64,000 nt of DNA, from the NCBI GenBank assembly GCA_023407575.1, contig JAEYLX010000070.1, positions 53,998 through 117,997 on the forward strand. Direction: 5' to 3'. Position 1 is the stretch's first letter, and every line of letters begins with the position of its first letter. The DNA is from Bacillota bacterium. GTDB lineage: Bacteria; Bacillota; Clostridia; Lachnospirales; Lachnospiraceae. Positions 19,129 through 28,274 of the stretch are shown here, one piece after another. A program made the position numbers and the translations under genes. Under the pieces are notes generated by a model. The model saw only the letters and a list, made by a program, of their open reading frames with translations. It was not told the origin of the DNA and made no database searches.

Positions 19129-19353
19129 TCCCCAGTATAAGGTTGATTTGCGAGATCAATTATTACTATGTCACAAAGTTTAGCAAGCTTAAGTTGTAGA
19201 AACAATGGTTTATGCAGATTTGCCTTTTATTTTTGCGGATTTATTTTTTTGCAGAAAAATCGACACAAATATCTAGTGAATCTGCAGGATCAATTGATAT
19301 CTTTTTTAGGTATGTTACTATCAAGGCATAATGATGAGTGGAGAAAAAGAGAG

Positions 19354-19944
19354 TTGGACAAGATTATTCAAAAGCTACTGAATAAACTCAATAAAGATGA
19401 CTATTTTACAGAGGTTCAAATCGAACAGATTAAATACTCTTCGTTGGTAATCTGGGGAGATACGTCTAAATTTCTAATCCTATTAATTTTATTTTCTCTG
19501 TTAGGATTTTGGCAGGAGTACTTATATGCATTTTTTACAACGACGTTGCTTCGTATTCATATTGGAGGCAAACACTATGATACTTATCTGAGTTGCCTTT
19601 TATTCTCTACTGGATACTTTTCTCTTTTGATTTATTTGACATTGGTTTTTCCACAACAGTATTATAGTTATTTGCTATTACTGGCTATTGCAATTGCTAT
19701 AGTTTTACTGTTGATAGCTCCAAGGATATCTAATAAAAGTGGACGAAATTTAAAGAAGAATATAACAGAGATAAAACGAAATATTATAGTTCTAATTACT
19801 ACCTATTTAGTTATTTCTATAATAATAAAAGAACCAATATTTTTAATTGGTCCTTTTACAATTATATTACAAACTGTTCAATTATTAACGATGAAAGGAG
19901 GAAGCTACTATGAAATCAGGAAAGAAATTAAACTTCATACGTAA
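19354..19944 (+). CDS. agrB: AgrB-like peptide-processing membrane endopeptidase
   Basis: A 196-residue polytopic membrane protein of the accessory gene regulator B family, which cleaves and cyclises the AgrD precursor. The diagnostic catalytic stretch is RIHIGGKHYDTYLSC, holding the His and Cys of the cysteine protease. Four to five hydrophobic segments surround it, and the C-terminus is basic. The start is placed at TTG 19354 because it gives the normal AgrB length (about 200) and a typical N-terminus; GGAG lies about 10 nt upstream. A longer frame from 19168 exists but is unlikely to be translated. It overlaps agrD by 35 nt, indicating translational coupling. Confidence 0.88.
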   Translation: MDKIIQKLLNKLNKDDYFTEVQIEQIKYSSLVIWGDTSKFLILLILFSLLGFWQEYLYAFFTTTLLRIHIGGKHYDTYLSCLLFSTGYFSLLIYLTLVFPQQYYSYLLLLAIAIAIVLLLIAPRISNKSGRNLKKNITEIKRNIIVLITTYLVISIIIKEPIFLIGPFTIILQTVQLLTMKGGSYYEIRKEIKLHT

Positions 19945-20047
19945 TATTCTTAGCTTATTACTTTTAGTTGCACCTATAATCGCGACACAATCAGCATCAA
20001 TTTATTTGTGGGGTGAACCTGAAGTGCCTGAATCACTGCGCAACTAA
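19910..20047 (+). CDS. agrD: AgrD-like cyclic lactone autoinducer peptide precursor
   Basis: A 45-residue ORF with a perfect AAAGGAGG ribosome site 8-9 nt upstream, overlapping the end of agrB in another frame. Its layout is that of AgrD: a basic amphipathic N-terminal leader (KSGKKLNFIRNILSLLLL), a central core (ATQSASIYLWG), and an acidic C-terminal recognition tail (EPEVPESL). In most AgrD proteins the ring nucleophile is Cys. Here there is no Cys at all, and Ser30 stands five residues from the expected cleavage site (S-I-Y-L-W), so a serine lactone is predicted. Its TAA overlaps by two bases the TAG of the convergent kinase gene. Confidence 0.85.
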   Translation: MKSGKKLNFIRNILSLLLLVAPIIATQSASIYLWGEPEVPESLRN

Positions 20048-21318
20048 TAATGACAAATTTTTGCAACAATCTTACTTAAAGTGGTATCATAGTAAAAATC
20101 TATGGTACCCTTTTTATGCTCCAGCATTTTCTTCAATTTATGGAGGCCAATACCGCGTGGCGCATTTCCTTTCGTGGTATATCCATAACTAAAATAATTA
20201 TTAATTTCAGCTACACTAACATAATGATAAGTATTTCGGACTTCAAAAATATTGATTCCGTTATCACGATCAATAAGAAGGTCGAGCTCTCCTTCAATAT
20301 GCATGTTTTCAATCGCTTCAATGGCATTATCTATGAGAATGCCATACATTTCTACTAATTGATGGGAGTTATAGCTTGAAGTCATCGTAAAATCTTGAAT
20401 GGTCAATTTAACCTTAATTTCTTTGTTCTTAATTTCTAACATTTTACTATAAAGAAAGGCACTGATAATTTTATTATCTAATTTAAGAAGATCCTTCCAA
20501 ATATTATTACTATTAATCTCATCAATGTAATCTTCAATTGATTTTTCTGTGAAGGCCTCGTCTCTTTTCATAGCTAGAATAGTCTGTATTTGATTGTGGT
20601 AATCATGTTGCTTTCCACGAATTTCCTCAATCATATCATCAATAATTGGGAAATAGGTATCATAGATGGCCAACTTTTCTTTATAATTACGACTTACAAA
20701 GCCTTCTCGTAAAATGACAGTATTAATAACAATGGCAAAGAGTACAACTAATATAATTTCAAGAATTACATTAGTAATATTGCTGACATCAATATACCAC
20801 AAGATGGTTATTCCATAGGAAAGCACAAAAGATGCAGTCATTATCACACTAAAAACTGGATTTCGTTCCTCAATAAATATATCAAATAAAGAGAAGGGTA
20901 CAAAACGTGTTAGTACTAATACCAAACCCAGGCATACTACTTGAGAAAGTAGTCCATTGCTAAAGGTATACTCCATATTCCCCAATATCTGGTTAAGCAT
21001 TACAACCCCGGCTAATTGTAGAACAATCATCATTAAGGAAATAGTAAAATATATCATAGCGCAAGAGGCAATATTCTTAGCTTGATTAACATAAAAATAT
21101 AAGTATAATGCCACAATACTTATAATTGTACATAGCATATGGGATATAATATCACTTAAGTGAAGAAAGTTAACTAATGCAATGAGAACAGAGGCGACAA
21201 CAATATATAGAATTATCGGAATAATTCGTATTCTCAGAGTTTTTTTAATACTATGAACAAAAAGTAACGTCATAACATAATCAAATAATGTTAATACAAT
21301 TGTTTGAAGATTTCCCAT
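20044..21318 (-). CDS. agrC: AgrC-like sensor histidine kinase
   Basis: A 424-residue kinase. The first 190 residues form six or seven membrane segments that would sense the peptide. The cytoplasmic part has an HPK10-type H-box (KQHDYHNQIQ, phospho-His), an N-box (ILIDNAIEAI) and a G-box (GNAPRGIGLHKLKKML), as in AgrC/FsrC. The gene starts one base inside the upstream response-regulator gene (TAATG), so the two are translationally coupled. It converges on agrBD with overlapping stop codons. Catalytic residues look intact, although the ATP lid is short, as is usual for this class. Confidence 0.92.
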   Translation of the reverse strand: MGNLQTIVLTLFDYVMTLLFVHSIKKTLRIRIIPIILYIVVASVLIALVNFLHLSDIISHMLCTIISIVALYLYFYVNQAKNIASCAMIYFTISLMMIVLQLAGVVMLNQILGNMEYTFSNGLLSQVVCLGLVLVLTRFVPFSLFDIFIEERNPVFSVIMTASFVLSYGITILWYIDVSNITNVILEIILVVLFAIVINTVILREGFVSRNYKEKLAIYDTYFPIIDDMIEEIRGKQHDYHNQIQTILAMKRDEAFTEKSIEDYIDEINSNNIWKDLLKLDNKIISAFLYSKMLEIKNKEIKVKLTIQDFTMTSSYNSHQLVEMYGILIDNAIEAIENMHIEGELDLLIDRDNGINIFEVRNTYHYVSVAEINNYFSYGYTTKGNAPRGIGLHKLKKMLEHKKGTIDFYYDTTLSKIVAKICHY

Positions 21319-22022
21319 TAAATTTGAGCACCCACCTTTTTTTTATAACTTACACCAATGGGTATACTGTCTGTTAACCCTTTCAAATAGATACAATTAC
21401 TGAGCATATCAACTTTTTCAATATGTTCACGATTCACCAAAAAGGACTGATGAATCTGTATGAAATGTGAAGGTAGCTCTTTTGCAAACTGGCTTATGTT
21501 CATGGATTTATACTTTATTTCTTCATACTGTGTCCGAATAATAATTCTGCGGCTGCGGCTTTCTATCAATAGGATATCCTTCAAGTTTACACGTTGTTTT
21601 AAACCTTTGAAATCTAAGGTCAGATAATTAGGTTCTTCATTTAATTGATCAAAGTAATCAATCATAATCTTAGTCATAATATCAGTTATGGTCTTTTTCG
21701 TATAGGGCTTTAATATGTAATCATAGCAGTGAACATCATGAAAAGCCTCTAATTCTTTCGTGCGCATCCCTGTTATAAAAACGATGGGGGTAAACTGATA
21801 TTTTTTTATGGTACGTATTTCCTTTGCTAACTCAATTCCACTACCGTCTAACAGTTGTATATCAATAAAAAATGCACCAATATCTTCCTGGTTTACAATT
21901 TTTATTGCTTCAGATCTTTTATCCGTGCTGTGTATCGTTATACCAGAATTATACTTAAGCGCACTTTCAACCAAATAATTTCTCTGATCACGGTTATCTT
22001 CAACAATTAATAATGAGCGAAT
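21318..22022 (-). CDS. agrA: AgrA-like LytTR response regulator, probable AUU start
   Basis: About 235 residues. An N-terminal receiver domain (LLIVEDN acidic pair, phospho-Asp in FIDIQLLDGSG, conserved Lys in YILKPY) is followed by a C-terminal LytTR DNA-binding domain (LLIESRSRRIIIRT, HFIQIHQSFLVNREHIEKV). AgrA/FsrA proteins activate their own operon and others. No ATG or TTG suits the start. A GTG at 22031 overlaps the AAAAGGAG ribosome site itself and is therefore unlikely. An ATT at 22022 lies 8 nt after that site and gives a normal N-terminus. An in-frame TAG just upstream rules out a longer form. The gene precedes agrC in a two-gene unit, the reverse of the usual C-then-A order. Confidence 0.88.
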   Translation of the reverse strand: MRSLLIVEDNRDQRNYLVESALKYNSGITIHSTDKRSEAIKIVNQEDIGAFFIDIQLLDGSGIELAKEIRTIKKYQFTPIVFITGMRTKELEAFHDVHCYDYILKPYTKKTITDIMTKIMIDYFDQLNEEPNYLTLDFKGLKQRVNLKDILLIESRSRRIIIRTQYEEIKYKSMNISQFAKELPSHFIQIHQSFLVNREHIEKVDMLSNCIYLKGLTDSIPIGVSYKKKVGAQI

Positions 22023-22226
22023 GGTAGACACTCCTTTTCTGCGCTATAGTTTATTTTAGGCAGTACTAAAATACTACTTAGTTGCATTATAACATGATAT
22101 GACTTTATATTGTAATATTTCTTTTAATTTATTATTTTTCGACATATTGAATAGAAATTGTTAGTATTCCTCCTCTTTACCACAAACATTAGTTCTGATA
22201 TAATTGGTTTAAAGGAGAATGCGAGT

Positions 22227-23423
22227 ATGGGCAACTTAGTTTTTCATATCGATGTTAATTCAGCATTTCTAAGTTGGGAAGCTGTTTATCGCCTTCAGGT
22301 ATTGGGGGAAAAGGATGATTTGCGTGAAATTGCTTCCGCAGTGGGAGGAGATGCAAAGAAGAGACATGGGATTATTCTTGCCAAGTCTCCTTCAGCAAAA
22401 ATGTATGGGGTAAGAACCGGAGAAAGTATCAGCAATGCACTTAAACTATGTCCGGAGCTGGTATTGGTACCACCTCGCCATGATTTGTATGAGATTAATT
22501 CAAGGGCATTTGTAGAGATACTTAAAGAATTTTCACCTTGTGTGGAACAGTGCTCGATTGATGAAGCTTATTGTGATATGAGCGGTACCTTAGGGCTATA
22601 TGGTTCTGCTATAGAGGCAGCAAATCTAATTAAAGATAAGATCTATCAGAAGTTGGGATTTACCGTAAATGTTGGTATTTCCTCTAATAAAGTACTTGCA
22701 AAGATGGCTTCTGATTTTAAAAAGCCCAATAGGGTGCATACACTGTTTCCGAATGAAATTGAGCAAAAGCTCTGGAAACTCCCGGTGGAGGAGTTGTTTT
22801 ACGTTGGACGTTCAACAAAGAAGAAGTTAAATGAACTAGGAATTCGCACCATTGGAGAACTGGCAAAGACGGATCTAAATATTCTTCGTTCTCATTTTAA
22901 AAAGTACGCAGATGTAATCCATTCCTTTGCAAACGGGATTGATATATCTTTGGTATCTGAAGAAAGTTCACCGAATAAGGGCTATGGCAATTCAACCACC
23001 ACTTCCTTCGATGTGGACAAGGAAGATGTTGCAAAGATGGTTTTACTATCTCTATGCGAGAAGACGGCAGCCAGATTACGAGCAGATGCAGTAAAGGCTA
23101 CGGTAGTAGCGGTAGAGCTTGTTAACTTTGAGTTTCACCGTACTACACACCAAGCAACGCTGCTTAGTGCAACCAATACTACAAATGAAATTCATAGGGC
23201 GGCTTGCCGCTTGTTTGATGAATTGTGGGATGGAACCCCAATACGTAAACTTGGAGTGCATACCAGCAAGGTTGTTAGCAATGAGAGCAGTAGCCAATTG
23301 AATTTATTTGATATGAATCAAAATGAAAAGCTTTCAAAACTTGATACAGCAGTGGATGAAGTAAGGGAGCGATTTGGTAAAAATGCGATTTTTAGGGCCA
23401 GCTTCTTAAATAAAAAGGAGTGA
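22227..23423 (+). CDS. dinB: Y-family DNA polymerase (DinB/UmuC type, Pol IV-like)
   Basis: A 398-residue error-prone translesion polymerase. Key motifs are HIDVNSAFLSWEAV (metal-binding Asp; Phe/Tyr steric region) and CSIDEAYCDMSG (the second Asp-Glu pair). The thumb/little-finger region follows, and the beta-clamp binding peptide QLNLF lies near residue 363. The start at 22227 follows AAAGGAG; the longer frame from 22158 has no ribosome site and would add an unrelated N-terminus. It diverges from agrA. A role in lesion bypass is certain for the family, though UmuC-like or DinB-like specificity is not decided. Confidence 0.93.
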   Translation: MGNLVFHIDVNSAFLSWEAVYRLQVLGEKDDLREIASAVGGDAKKRHGIILAKSPSAKMYGVRTGESISNALKLCPELVLVPPRHDLYEINSRAFVEILKEFSPCVEQCSIDEAYCDMSGTLGLYGSAIEAANLIKDKIYQKLGFTVNVGISSNKVLAKMASDFKKPNRVHTLFPNEIEQKLWKLPVEELFYVGRSTKKKLNELGIRTIGELAKTDLNILRSHFKKYADVIHSFANGIDISLVSEESSPNKGYGNSTTTSFDVDKEDVAKMVLLSLCEKTAARLRADAVKATVVAVELVNFEFHRTTHQATLLSATNTTNEIHRAACRLFDELWDGTPIRKLGVHTSKVVSNESSSQLNLFDMNQNEKLSKLDTAVDEVRERFGKNAIFRASFLNKKE

Positions 23424-23570
23424 GCGGAGTTTCTTGCTATTATGTTGATAAATGAATATAATAGACATAATGGTTAAGTAGTATGATTAGAGTGTCAAAA
23501 GCCAATCTAGTCTATCAATGATGTAAAAAACAATCACCATTATGACAAGAAGGATTCTAGGAGAATAACA

Positions 23571-24437
23571 ATGAGCAAGTCTAAATCTAGTGCGGTAAAT
23601 ATAAATATGGATGAAGTGATGAATCAGCTTTTTGAAGGTGATTGTTTAGAATATATGAATAAAATACCGGACGGCAGTGTTGATATGATTTTATGTGATT
23701 TGCCCTATGGAATGACACAAAATGAATGGGATTCCTATATTCCCCTAGATAGATTGTGGAATCAATACAACCGTATCATTAAAACGAATGGGGCAATTGT
23801 CTTAACCTCCAATGGGATATTTACAGCAAAATTAATTTTAAGTCAGCCCAATATATATAAATACAAATGGGTTTGGGAGAAATCCAAACCTACAAACTTT
23901 TTGAATGCAAAAAAACAGCCCTTGAGAAAGCACGAGGATGTCTGTGTGTTTTATAAAAAGCAACCCACCTATCATCCTCAAATGACTGAGGGAAAACCTT
24001 ATGATAAGGGAATTAGAAAGAATCAGTTGAGCGGGAACTATGGAGATTTTGAACCGGTGCATGTTGCAAGTGAAGGGGAGAGATACCCTACGGATATCAT
24101 CTATGTTAAAACTGCTGAATCGGAAGGTGTGGTTTTGCATCCTACACAGAAGCCCATTGAGCTGGGAAGGTATATGATTAGAACCTATACAAACCCGGGA
24201 GATGTTATTCTTGATAATACCTTTGGAAGTGGTTCGTTCCTAGTGGCAGCCTTAATGGAGGGAAGAAACTTCATTGGCATTGAGAAAAATGAAAATGTAG
24301 CTCTTTTCAAACGGGAAGAAATTGATTATATAGAGGTAGCCAAAAACAGACTTTCACAAGCCTGGATTAATTTGGATAAAAAAACAAAAAAACATATAAA
24401 GTTACAGAATTTGATTGCAGAATTTGAGCAAAGGTAG
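23571..24437 (+). CDS. Beta-type DNA methyltransferase 1 (N4-cytosine or N6-adenine)
   Basis: A 288-residue SAM-dependent DNA methyltransferase. The catalytic motif IV is DLPYG (ILCDLPYGMTQNEWD, near residues 43-55). The SAM-binding motif I comes after it (ILDNTFGSGSFLVAALMEGRNFIGIE, near residues 207-232), which is the beta arrangement, with HPTQKPIELG in between. The target sequence cannot be read from the protein. GGAG lies 10 nt before the ATG, and the stop is 8 bp before the next gene, so the two form an operon. With the following gene and the convergent methyltransferase it makes a restriction-modification island. Confidence 0.9.
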   Translation: MSKSKSSAVNINMDEVMNQLFEGDCLEYMNKIPDGSVDMILCDLPYGMTQNEWDSYIPLDRLWNQYNRIIKTNGAIVLTSNGIFTAKLILSQPNIYKYKWVWEKSKPTNFLNAKKQPLRKHEDVCVFYKKQPTYHPQMTEGKPYDKGIRKNQLSGNYGDFEPVHVASEGERYPTDIIYVKTAESEGVVLHPTQKPIELGRYMIRTYTNPGDVILDNTFGSGSFLVAALMEGRNFIGIEKNENVALFKREEIDYIEVAKNRLSQAWINLDKKTKKHIKLQNLIAEFEQR

Positions 24438-24445
24438 ATGAAATT

Positions 24446-27196
24446 ATGGGAACAATAATTAGACGAAATGAGAGAAGTTGGGCTATCGAAATTATTACTC
24501 AGATTAATCTAATGTTACAAGGGATAAATATCAGGTTGAAACGTGCTGGCGGTGAAAATTCTTTGTCGGTTAATAAAAAAAGTATGTTCCCAGATGTCCT
24601 GCTTTTTGAGGATGAGGCACAGTCTAAGCCCTTACAGGGTTGGGAGCTTAAGATGCCTGATGTGCTTATAACGGATGAGGCTTTTATCAAGGATGCTACC
24701 AGAAAAGCAATTGCACTTGGACTAAATAGTTTTGTTATATGGAATTTCACCTATGGCAAATTGTATATAAAAGGGACAGATCATAAATTTCATGAAGAAA
24801 AAGTATGGACTGGAACAGACATTATAAGAACTAGAGAAGATGTTAATACACATAAACATCTATGGATTCCAATTATTAGAGAGATTATTATGTCGGTCAA
24901 TGATTATTTGGTAAATGGGAAAATTACAATTGCTCCAATTACTGAGGTCGTGACCGATCATCTTATGACGGAGCTAATTCAGAGAAATAAGGGCTTAGTT
25001 GCAGAAAACCTTCAGGCAAAAGCTAATAGTAGTATGGTTATGGAAAGAAAATTGAAGGTTTGGTGGAATACCTTTCATGAGGAGTATGATAAAGATGAAA
25101 CCAATCTCTACTTCGCATATGCTAAGACGATATTGCTAAATTGGACCAATCGAATATTATTTGCTAATTTAATCAGAAGGTATCATAACTGTGCCGACCT
25201 AATAAAGAATATTGATAATTCAACTTCACCGGAGGAAGGCAATGATATTATCAATGAGATTATTAAGCAGGGCGATTTTTTTAACGTGTTTAAAAAGATT
25301 GACTTTAATGAGCTGTTACCGGAAGATACCTGGATTGATATTATAGATTACAATCAATTTTTGTATCATAATCAGATTCAAAATATAGACCAAAGTGTTT
25401 TGCAGGATTTATTAGAGGGAACAGTTAACGTATCAAAACGTGAAATGAGAGGACAGTATTCCACTCCATTTTGGTTAGCAGATTTTTTATGTCAAATTAC
25501 AGTTGAAAATTGGACAGGACATTGCGCTGATTTTTGTTCCGGAACAGGAACAATTGCAAAGGCAATTATAGATAATAAAAAGATGAGACTGCGATTGGCA
25601 GAAGCTACCTTTGACACGACGTGGATATCAGATAAATCAGCTTATCCGTTGCAGATATCAAATATTGCGCTTACGAATATTGATTCCTTAAATATTCCAA
25701 TTAAATTATTTCAATCAGATATTTTTGAGCTGGAAGTGGGTAAGCCGGTTACGATAAAAAGTCCGGTAGATGGAGCAGATATCAACGTGATAATACCACC
25801 ACTAAGTGCGGTCATATCTAACTTACCCTTTGTGAAATACAATAATATATCTGTGGATGAGCATGATTACATTAAGAGATATAATGATTTAATTGAAGAA
25901 AAGACTGAAATTTCTTTTAAATTAGGTAAAACAGATCTTTACACCTATATACCTTTTAAGGTACATGAGCTTTTAGACGTAAACGGCAGATTGGGAATTG
26001 TGATATCTAATTCCTGGTTAGGTACAGAGATAGGGAAGAAATTCTTTCAGGCTTTACTTTATTTTTATAATTTACGTACAATTGTACTAAGTAACACTGG
26101 ACGATGGTTTGAAAATGCAGAGGTTGTAACTACGTTATTGGTTATGGAAAAGAAAGAAATTTCACAACCAGAGGAAAACAACTTAATTGACTTTTGCCTG
26201 ACGCAAAAGGACCTTAAGCATCTAAGTGAAGCTGATTTGGATAACTTAATCAATACTATAGTGTTGAGGGAAGAAGTGGATGACACCCTGATTATGTTAA
26301 AGAGCTATTCATTAAGCAAAATTACTGCAATTCAAGAAAAAGGAATTTCTTTAAATGCTTTATTTCATAATGTCTCGTGGATAGAAGAGCTTGAAGAGAA
26401 ATTAATACCAATCAGTAAGATTTTAACCATCAAAAGAGGGGAAAGACGTGGTTGGAATGATTTGTTCTATCCCTCAGAGGGACATGGAATTGAGTCAGAA
26501 TATATAAAGCCGGTATTAAAGAATCCGGCGAATTTAAAGTCATATAGTGCAGCAACAGATATAGAAGCCTTTTGCTGTCAAATACCAAAAGAGAAGCTAC
26601 AAGAAATAGGACATCTGGGTGCTTTTCACTGGATAAGTAAGTTTGAAAACATTACAAATGGTACTGGAATAGCATTGCCTATTGCTCTAAATAGATCAGG
26701 TAGTCTTTGGTATGGGATGGAGGATGATACAAAAGCTGATTTCGTTACAGCCTTAAATCCCAACAAGCGGCTTTTTGTGGCGAAGTTTGAGGAAAGCACC
26801 TTTGTTGATCAACGTTTTACAAGGTTACTTAAAAAAGCTGCGGATGAGGACCTGGATCTTATCCATGCGCTTCTGAATTCTATTTATGGAATGTTTGCCA
26901 TTGAGGCTATTGGTTTTGGACGAGGCCTAGGAGTATTAGATGCCAGTAGCTCTAACTTTAAACAAATTTATATGATAAATCCCGATGAGATAGATGAAAG
27001 TCAACGAGATGAAATAAAAAAGCTATTTAATAAACTTAAAGGCAGAAATGTTTATGACACAGAGATTGAGTTGAACGATTCGGATAGAGAGCTGTTTGAC
27101 CGAAAAGTTTTGCAAGCAATTGGTAAGGAATATGTATATGATGACATCAAAAAATCGCTGTTGTCGATGCAAAGAACCAGATTAATGGTTCGATAA
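24446..27196 (+). CDS. Restriction-methylation fusion: PD-(D/E)XK-like N-terminus plus N6-adenine methylase
   Basis: A 916-residue protein. Residues about 35-110 contain FPDVLLFEDE followed by GWELKMPD, an arrangement consistent with a PD-(D/E)XK nuclease core (Asp then Glu-x-Lys). A helical linker leads to a gamma-type methylase core: motif I ADFCSGTGTIAKAI (near residue 365) and motif IV ISNLPF (near residue 455, an NxPF variant of NPPF). The C-terminal 250 residues look like a target-recognition and specificity region (VSWIEELEEKLIPISKILTI, RGERRGWNDLF). This is the plan of single-chain type IIG/IIL enzymes. No helicase or ATPase motif is present. Ribosome site is weak; translation is probably coupled to the upstream gene. 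Nuclease activity is inference. Confidence 0.8.
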   Translation: MGTIIRRNERSWAIEIITQINLMLQGINIRLKRAGGENSLSVNKKSMFPDVLLFEDEAQSKPLQGWELKMPDVLITDEAFIKDATRKAIALGLNSFVIWNFTYGKLYIKGTDHKFHEEKVWTGTDIIRTREDVNTHKHLWIPIIREIIMSVNDYLVNGKITIAPITEVVTDHLMTELIQRNKGLVAENLQAKANSSMVMERKLKVWWNTFHEEYDKDETNLYFAYAKTILLNWTNRILFANLIRRYHNCADLIKNIDNSTSPEEGNDIINEIIKQGDFFNVFKKIDFNELLPEDTWIDIIDYNQFLYHNQIQNIDQSVLQDLLEGTVNVSKREMRGQYSTPFWLADFLCQITVENWTGHCADFCSGTGTIAKAIIDNKKMRLRLAEATFDTTWISDKSAYPLQISNIALTNIDSLNIPIKLFQSDIFELEVGKPVTIKSPVDGADINVIIPPLSAVISNLPFVKYNNISVDEHDYIKRYNDLIEEKTEISFKLGKTDLYTYIPFKVHELLDVNGRLGIVISNSWLGTEIGKKFFQALLYFYNLRTIVLSNTGRWFENAEVVTTLLVMEKKEISQPEENNLIDFCLTQKDLKHLSEADLDNLINTIVLREEVDDTLIMLKSYSLSKITAIQEKGISLNALFHNVSWIEELEEKLIPISKILTIKRGERRGWNDLFYPSEGHGIESEYIKPVLKNPANLKSYSAATDIEAFCCQIPKEKLQEIGHLGAFHWISKFENITNGTGIALPIALNRSGSLWYGMEDDTKADFVTALNPNKRLFVAKFEESTFVDQRFTRLLKKAADEDLDLIHALLNSIYGMFAIEAIGFGRGLGVLDASSSNFKQIYMINPDEIDESQRDEIKKLFNKLKGRNVYDTEIELNDSDRELFDRKVLQAIGKEYVYDDIKKSLLSMQRTRLMVR

Positions 27197-27268
27197 AAAA
27201 ATTAAATGAGTAACCAGGACGGATAAACACTGGAATCTTTATACGAAATAACAGGTATCAAACTGTGC

Positions 27269-27988
27269 TTAATGTGTTTGCTTCATACGTTCTTCGCTGG
27301 CTTGAAAGTAAGTATCATCAATTTCAATGCCAAGGAATCGTCTGTTTAATTCTCTGGCAGCTACTCCGGTAGATGCCACACCCATAAATAGATCAAGAAC
27401 CAGATCATTTTCTTTGCTTGCAATGGAGATGATCTGTTTTAATATGGACAAAGGCTTTTGCGTCGGATGCTTTGGGGATTTTAAACGTTCCTTACCCATA
27501 CAGATTGGGCTTTCTATGAAATTGTGCATTTGATTTTGCTTTGAAAAATTCCAGGTATGTCCCTTATTCCACATGCAAACGATTAGTTCGCAGCTATTTA
27601 AGAAAGAGGATTTGCGAATATTGGGTACGGGGTTAGTCTTGTGCCACACCATAAATTGAAAGGTATCAAACTCTTTATCAAAGACCTCATGCCATTTGCC
27701 AATTAAGTTATAGCTAGTAAACAAAAAGATGTTACCTGTAGGAGATAGAATTCTCTTAAATTCCTTCAGGAAATCAACTGGTGCTAACTCTCTTAAATCC
27801 CATTCAGCAAGATCATTGTTAATCTCACTTCTCCATTGAAAGCTCATATTACCGGTAGAATATTTAGCTAGATTATAAGGGGGATCGCAAAGTATAAGCT
27901 CAATACTGCCAGTAGGGATTTTCGTCAACTGCTCTATGCAGTCGCCGTGCAGCAGAAGATATTTGTCTATGGATGAGATATCTATCAT
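27269..27988 (-). CDS. Beta-type DNA methyltransferase 2
   Basis: A 239-residue SAM-dependent methyltransferase on the opposite strand, converging on the fusion gene with a 72-bp gap. Motif IV is DPPYN (LILCDPPYNLAKY); HPTQKPLSIL follows. Motif I is DLFMGVASTGVAARELNRRFLGIE, where the usual FxGxGT loop reads FMGVAST, an unusual but possibly still functional change. A good GAGGAG site precedes the ATG. Together with the first methyltransferase it gives two different beta-type modifiers for one restriction-like partner, which suggests an asymmetric recognition site needing a separate enzyme for each strand. Confidence 0.88.
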   Translation of the reverse strand: MIDISSIDKYLLLHGDCIEQLTKIPTGSIELILCDPPYNLAKYSTGNMSFQWRSEINNDLAEWDLRELAPVDFLKEFKRILSPTGNIFLFTSYNLIGKWHEVFDKEFDTFQFMVWHKTNPVPNIRKSSFLNSCELIVCMWNKGHTWNFSKQNQMHNFIESPICMGKERLKSPKHPTQKPLSILKQIISIASKENDLVLDLFMGVASTGVAARELNRRFLGIEIDDTYFQASEERMKQTH

Positions 27989-28219
27989 AGGTTAACTCCT
28001 CTCATTTATTTAGCTGACTGAGAATTGTGTACAAGTGGTGCGCTGATATTTATCTATGGAATGTACTTTACATTATATATTAAATAGGAAATAATTACAA
28101 TATTTTAAAATATGAGGAAATATCATGTTGATCCAGATAAGTAAAGAGATTTATTGCTTCATCTTGTTTATGTATAAATAGACAGTTTGAAATACGACTA
28201 TTTGTTGGTTATTAATAAA

Positions 28220-28258
28220 AGAGGAAGCCATTCTCTTTTGGAAAAGAAGGCTTCCTCT
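28220..28258 (-). terminator. Hairpin terminator of the secreted-protein gene
   Basis: A 10-bp stem (AGAGGAAGCC with GGCTTCCTCT) has a second internal TCTTTT/AAAAGA pairing. Read on the minus strand it is followed by TTTTATT, ending the leftward gene that stops at 28275. Confidence 0.7.
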
Positions 28259-28274
28259 CTCTTTGTGTCAGCTA

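Larger units (their letters stand above)
19000..19353. other. Intergenic region between the chemoreceptor and agrB
   Basis: Contains two hairpins (19038-19069 and 19079-19119) that close off the chemoreceptor transcript, then about 230 bp of AT-rich DNA that should hold the agrBD promoter. No promoter pair with good spacing is obvious. An in-frame upstream extension of agrB from ATG 19168 is open but adds residues that AgrB proteins do not have. Confidence 0.55.

Noticed and set aside
19168..19353. 62-codon upstream extension of agrB
   Set aside because: AgrB proteins are about 200 residues long and begin at the position of TTG 19354; the extension is not AgrB-like and has no ribosome site.
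19120..19353. LytTR/AgrA direct repeats upstream of agrB
   Set aside because: One GTT half-site fits the consensus, but no partner is found at 21-22 bp, so a site cannot be claimed.
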